Source: an uncultured Hyphomicrobiales bacterium
GTDB lineage: Bacteria > Pseudomonadota > Alphaproteobacteria > Rhizobiales > Beijerinckiaceae
Length of the DNA: 7,955 nucleotides
Direction: 5' to 3'
Assembly (NCBI GenBank): GCA_903916165.1
Contig: CAIWVR010000362.1
Span: forward strand, 1-7,955
Positions 6,244-7,955 of the stretch are shown piece by piece (position 1 is the first letter of the stretch; each line of letters opens with the position of its first letter). The translations under genes were made by a program, and so were the position numbers. Under the pieces are notes generated by a model. It saw only the letters and a program-made list of their open reading frames with translations. It made no database searches and was not told the DNA's origin.

Positions 6244-6923
6244 CGGTTCTTGCCATCGATACGGCCCATGCCGCTGTCGCAGTCTGCCTCATGGATGCAC
6301 AGGGACATGTGCTGGCGCGCGACAGCCAGCAGATGGCCCGCGGACATGCCGAAGCCCTGCTGCCGGCCATCCAAAGATTGCTGGATGGCGCAGATGTGCC
6401 TTTCTCGCTGTTGAGCCGGGTCGCGGTTGTCGTCGGCCCGGGCTCGTTCACCGGCATTCGCATCGGCATCTCCGCCGCACGGGGCATCGGCCTAGCCTGC
6501 GGAATACCCGTAGTCGGCATTTCCTCCCTCTCTGCGCTGGCGGCACCGCTGATCGGCTCCGAAGGCACTGCCATGATCGCAGCCGCGATCGACGCCAAAC
6601 ATGGGCAGGTCTATGTTCAGGGGTTTTCGGCGCGTGGGCAGGTGATCCTGGCCCCACGCATCGCCAAGATCCGTGACGCGGTCCGTGCGCTCGGTGACGG
6701 ATCGTTGCGACTGGTGGGTTCGGGTGCTGCCATCATGGCCGTCGAGGCCTGGTCGATGGGGATGGAAGCCGATGTCGCCAGCGATGCTGGCTCCCCGGAC
6801 ATTGCCTTCGTCGCGCGTCTGGGCCTGCTGGCTGATCCCGACCATGCACAGGCCCGGCCGATTTATCTCAAGGCACCAGACGCCCGGCCGCATTTTGGCG
6901 GCCTGATTGCACGGACGGGCTGA
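6240..6923 (+). CDS. tsaB: tRNA t6A37 threonylcarbamoyltransferase complex subunit TsaB
   Basis: TsaB is the catalytically inactive ASKHA-fold partner that dimerises with TsaD. With TsaE it forms the complex that transfers threonylcarbamoyl to A37 of tRNAs reading ANN codons. The product is 227 residues, normal length. It opens MTVLAIDTAHAAVAV and carries ARGHAEALLPAI (33–44) and the signature VVGPGSFTGIRIGISAARG (64–82), then GISSLSALA (93–101). The IDAKHGQVY segment is also typical. The ATG at 6240 is fixed by this N-terminus, although the sequence before it (GCGGCGGCGGTCC) is a poor ribosome site. The gene lies 20 nt after nfu and 3 nt before rimI. tsaB–rimI pairing is common in bacteria, and both names reinforce each other. 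Confidence 0.95.
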   Translation: MTVLAIDTAHAAVAVCLMDAQGHVLARDSQQMARGHAEALLPAIQRLLDGADVPFSLLSRVAVVVGPGSFTGIRIGISAARGIGLACGIPVVGISSLSALAAPLIGSEGTAMIAAAIDAKHGQVYVQGFSARGQVILAPRIAKIRDAVRALGDGSLRLVGSGAAIMAVEAWSMGMEADVASDAGSPDIAFVARLGLLADPDHAQARPIYLKAPDARPHFGGLIARTG

Positions 6924-6926
6924 GCC

Positions 6927-7409
6927 GTGCGCTTCCCCTTTTTCGGCCGCCCGGACCCCGTGATTCGTCCCATGACGTCGGATCGAAGCCGTGCTGTGGC
7001 GATGATCCACAAAGATTTCTTCGCGCGATCCTGGGAAAGCCCGGAGATCGAGGACATGCTTCGGCAGCCAGGTTCCGTCGCCGATGTCGCCACAGACGGG
7101 CGCGGAAAAACCGTCTTCGGCTTTGCAATGTCACGGGTTTTTGCGCCGGAGGCGGAGCTTTTGACCATCGCGGTCGATCGTGGCTGGCAGGGCTCGGGTA
7201 TCGGCAAGGCTTTGCTGTCAGCCCATCTGGCACGTTTATCCGCTTATGGTGCCGGTCACGTCTTTCTGGAGGTCGACGAGGGCAATGCTGCGGCCTTGCG
7301 GCTTTATAGCACCTTCGGCTTTCGTCAGGTCGGTCAGCGACCGGGCTATTATGCGAAGAAGGATGGCTCGCGCGCGACGGCCCTGGTTCTTCGTGTTGAC
7401 CTTGGCTGA
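6927..7409 (+). CDS. rimI: GNAT acetyltransferase, probable ribosomal protein S18 alanine N-acetyltransferase
   Basis: RimI acetylates the N-terminal Ala of ribosomal protein bS18 using acetyl-CoA. The 160-residue product is one GNAT domain. The acetyl-CoA loop is QGSGIGKALL (88–97), preceded by LTIAVDRGW. LEVDEGNAAALRLYSTFGF (114–132) follows. By alignment from memory, Glu115 and Tyr127 match the general base and acid known in Salmonella RimI (Glu103, Tyr115). RPGYY (138–142) is also typical. The start is taken as GTG at 6927, 3 nt after the tsaB stop with a modest GGG upstream. An in-frame GTG at 6960 (VIRPMT) is a real alternative that would remove 11 residues. Adjacency to tsaB supports RimI over other GNATs. 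Acetylation of a different target cannot be excluded. Confidence 0.88.
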   Translation: MRFPFFGRPDPVIRPMTSDRSRAVAMIHKDFFARSWESPEIEDMLRQPGSVADVATDGRGKTVFGFAMSRVFAPEAELLTIAVDRGWQGSGIGKALLSAHLARLSAYGAGHVFLEVDEGNAAALRLYSTFGFRQVGQRPGYYAKKDGSRATALVLRVDLG

Positions 7410-7432
7410 AGACTTTTGTTCTCAAAACCCGG

Positions 7433-7457
7433 CTGTGGCACTAGAAGCTGCTATAAC
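7433..7457 (+). promoter_or_regulatory. Likely miaB promoter
   Basis: GCTATAAC (7450–7457) is an exact match to the Caulobacter -10 consensus GCTANAWC. CTGTGGC, 10 nt upstream, matches the -35 at four of seven. A start near 7463 would give a leader of about 50 nt to the miaB TTG, with the short upstream ORF in between. Confidence 0.5.
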
Positions 7458-7487
7458 TTCGCCTATCCTGTCGGGAGGGGCCGAAGC

Positions 7488-7517
7488 ATGATCCCGAGGC
7501 GAGGTGGACCCGCTTGA
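7488..7517 (+). CDS. Nine-codon upstream ORF overlapping the miaB start
   Basis: An ATG behind a strong purine-rich site (GGGAGGGG at 7473–7480, 7 nt away) opens a nine-codon frame, MIPRRGGPA. Its TGA overlaps the miaB TTG as TTGA. The miaB Shine-Dalgarno lies within its codons, and AGG-CGA is a pair of often slow Arg codons. This geometry suggests translational coupling. It contains no UNN codon after the start, so it is unlikely to sense ms2i6A directly. It may still be chance; no conservation could be tested. Confidence 0.4.
   Translation: MIPRRGGPA
7501..7507 (+). promoter_or_regulatory. Shine-Dalgarno site that sets the miaB TTG start
   Basis: GAGGTGG lies 6 nt before TTG 7514 but 15 nt before the in-frame ATG at 7523, so TTG is the better start. 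The same GAGGTGG-then-TTG layout occurs at hisA. Confidence 0.65.
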
Positions 7518-7955
7518 ACACGATGACAACCGACCAGACCGCCGCGGCGGCCGCGGATCGGTCCGAAACTGAGACCCGGCGACGCAAGCTGTTCGTCAAG
7601 TCTTACGGTTGCCAGATGAACGTCTATGACGCGACCCGCATGGCCGACGTTCTCGCGCCAGAGGGTTATGACGAGACGACCGAGATAGCCGAGGCCGATC
7701 TCGTCATCCTCAACACCTGTCACATTCGGGAGCGTGCCTCCGAAAAGGTGTTCTCCGAACTGGGCAAGATCCGAGAGATCAAGATCGACCGCGCCGCGGC
7801 TGGTCGCGAGACCATGATTGCGGTCGCCGGTTGCGTGGCGCAGGCCGAAGGCAAGGAGATCTTGCGCCGCCAGAAGGCCGTCGATCTGGTCATTGGGCCG
7901 CAGAGCTATCATCGCCTGCCTGAAATGTTGCGGCTGGCGAAATCCGGCCCGGTCG
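7514..7955 (+). CDS. miaB: tRNA-2-methylthio-N6-dimethylallyladenosine synthase (3' end cut by window edge)
   Basis: MiaB is a radical-SAM methylthiotransferase. It converts i6A37 to ms2i6A37 in tRNAs reading UNN codons and needs two 4Fe–4S clusters. About 147 N-terminal residues are present of roughly 440–460. A variable Ala/Arg-rich lead (1–24) is followed by the methylthiotransferase N-domain. Its three auxiliary-cluster cysteines are visible: Cys33 (KSYGCQMN), Cys69 ([20 protein letters not shown]) and Cys107 ([10 protein letters not shown]). [15 protein letters not shown] (123–137) is also typical. The SAM-cluster motif CxxxCxxC lies beyond the window. TTG at 7514 is preferred because of its Shine-Dalgarno; ATG at 7523 would remove three residues and cannot be ruled out. 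A promoter candidate and an upstream ORF precede it in the 104-bp gap after rimI, where many alphaproteobacteria carry a fur-like gene. Confidence 0.95.
   Translation, partial: MNTMTTDQTAAAAADRSETETRRRKLFVKSYGCQMNVYDATRMADVLAPEGYDETTEIAEADLVILNTCHIRERASEKVFSELGKIREIKIDRAAAGRETMIAVAGCVAQAEGKEILRRQKAVDLVIGPQSYHRLPEMLRLAKSGPV

Noticed and set aside
7436..7452. Sigma-54-like promoter before miaB (TGGCAC)
   Set aside because: TGGCAC is present, but the GC dinucleotide required at -12 is not 10 nt from the GG, and TTGC is absent. The exact GCTATAAC -10 match is the better reading.

Overview
The window is a GC-rich chromosomal segment made of conserved housekeeping genes. Gene content, gene order and protein sequence point to an alphaproteobacterium. 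The set hisB–DUF2628–hisH–hisA–hisF–hisE–coaA is a typical alphaproteobacterial block. Promoter-like sites fit the Caulobacter housekeeping consensus (TTGACgS-N10-14-GCTANAWC), so a Caulobacterales/Maricaulales-type member is possible. That placement is an inference, not a proof. I see no mobile element, tRNA, rRNA or CRISPR array.

Left half (1–4177, minus strand): a tightly packed histidine-biosynthesis operon read right to left. The order is hisB, a DUF2628 membrane protein, hisH, hisA, hisF, hisE and then coaA, which runs off the left edge. Most junctions are close: 10 nt, 3 nt, a 4-nt overlap, an 8-nt overlap, 17 nt and 26 nt. HisB, HisH/HisF, HisA and HisE supply four steps of the pathway from PRPP/ATP to histidine. 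hisG, hisD, hisC, hisI and the histidinol-phosphatase gene are not here. CoaA is the first enzyme of coenzyme A synthesis.

Middle (4178–4505): a 328-bp divergent control region between hisB (minus) and trpS (plus). It holds a good trpS promoter candidate, a weaker hisB promoter candidate, and three separate inverted repeats, one a perfect 10-bp dyad with a 7-nt loop.

Right half (4506–7955, plus strand): trpS, an Nfu-type Fe–S carrier, tsaB, rimI and the start of miaB. Most of these act on tRNA or translation: tRNA-Trp charging, t6A37 formation, ms2i6A37 formation and ribosomal protein acetylation. Nfu supplies Fe–S clusters of the kind MiaB needs. miaB seems to have its own promoter and a 9-codon upstream ORF overlapping its TTG start.

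No clearly new system is visible. The points most worth a second look are a Met in place of the normally conserved Asn103 in HisF, the dyad-rich hisB/trpS control region with an ambiguous hisB start, the miaB upstream ORF, and repeated TTG starts behind strong Shine-Dalgarno sites.
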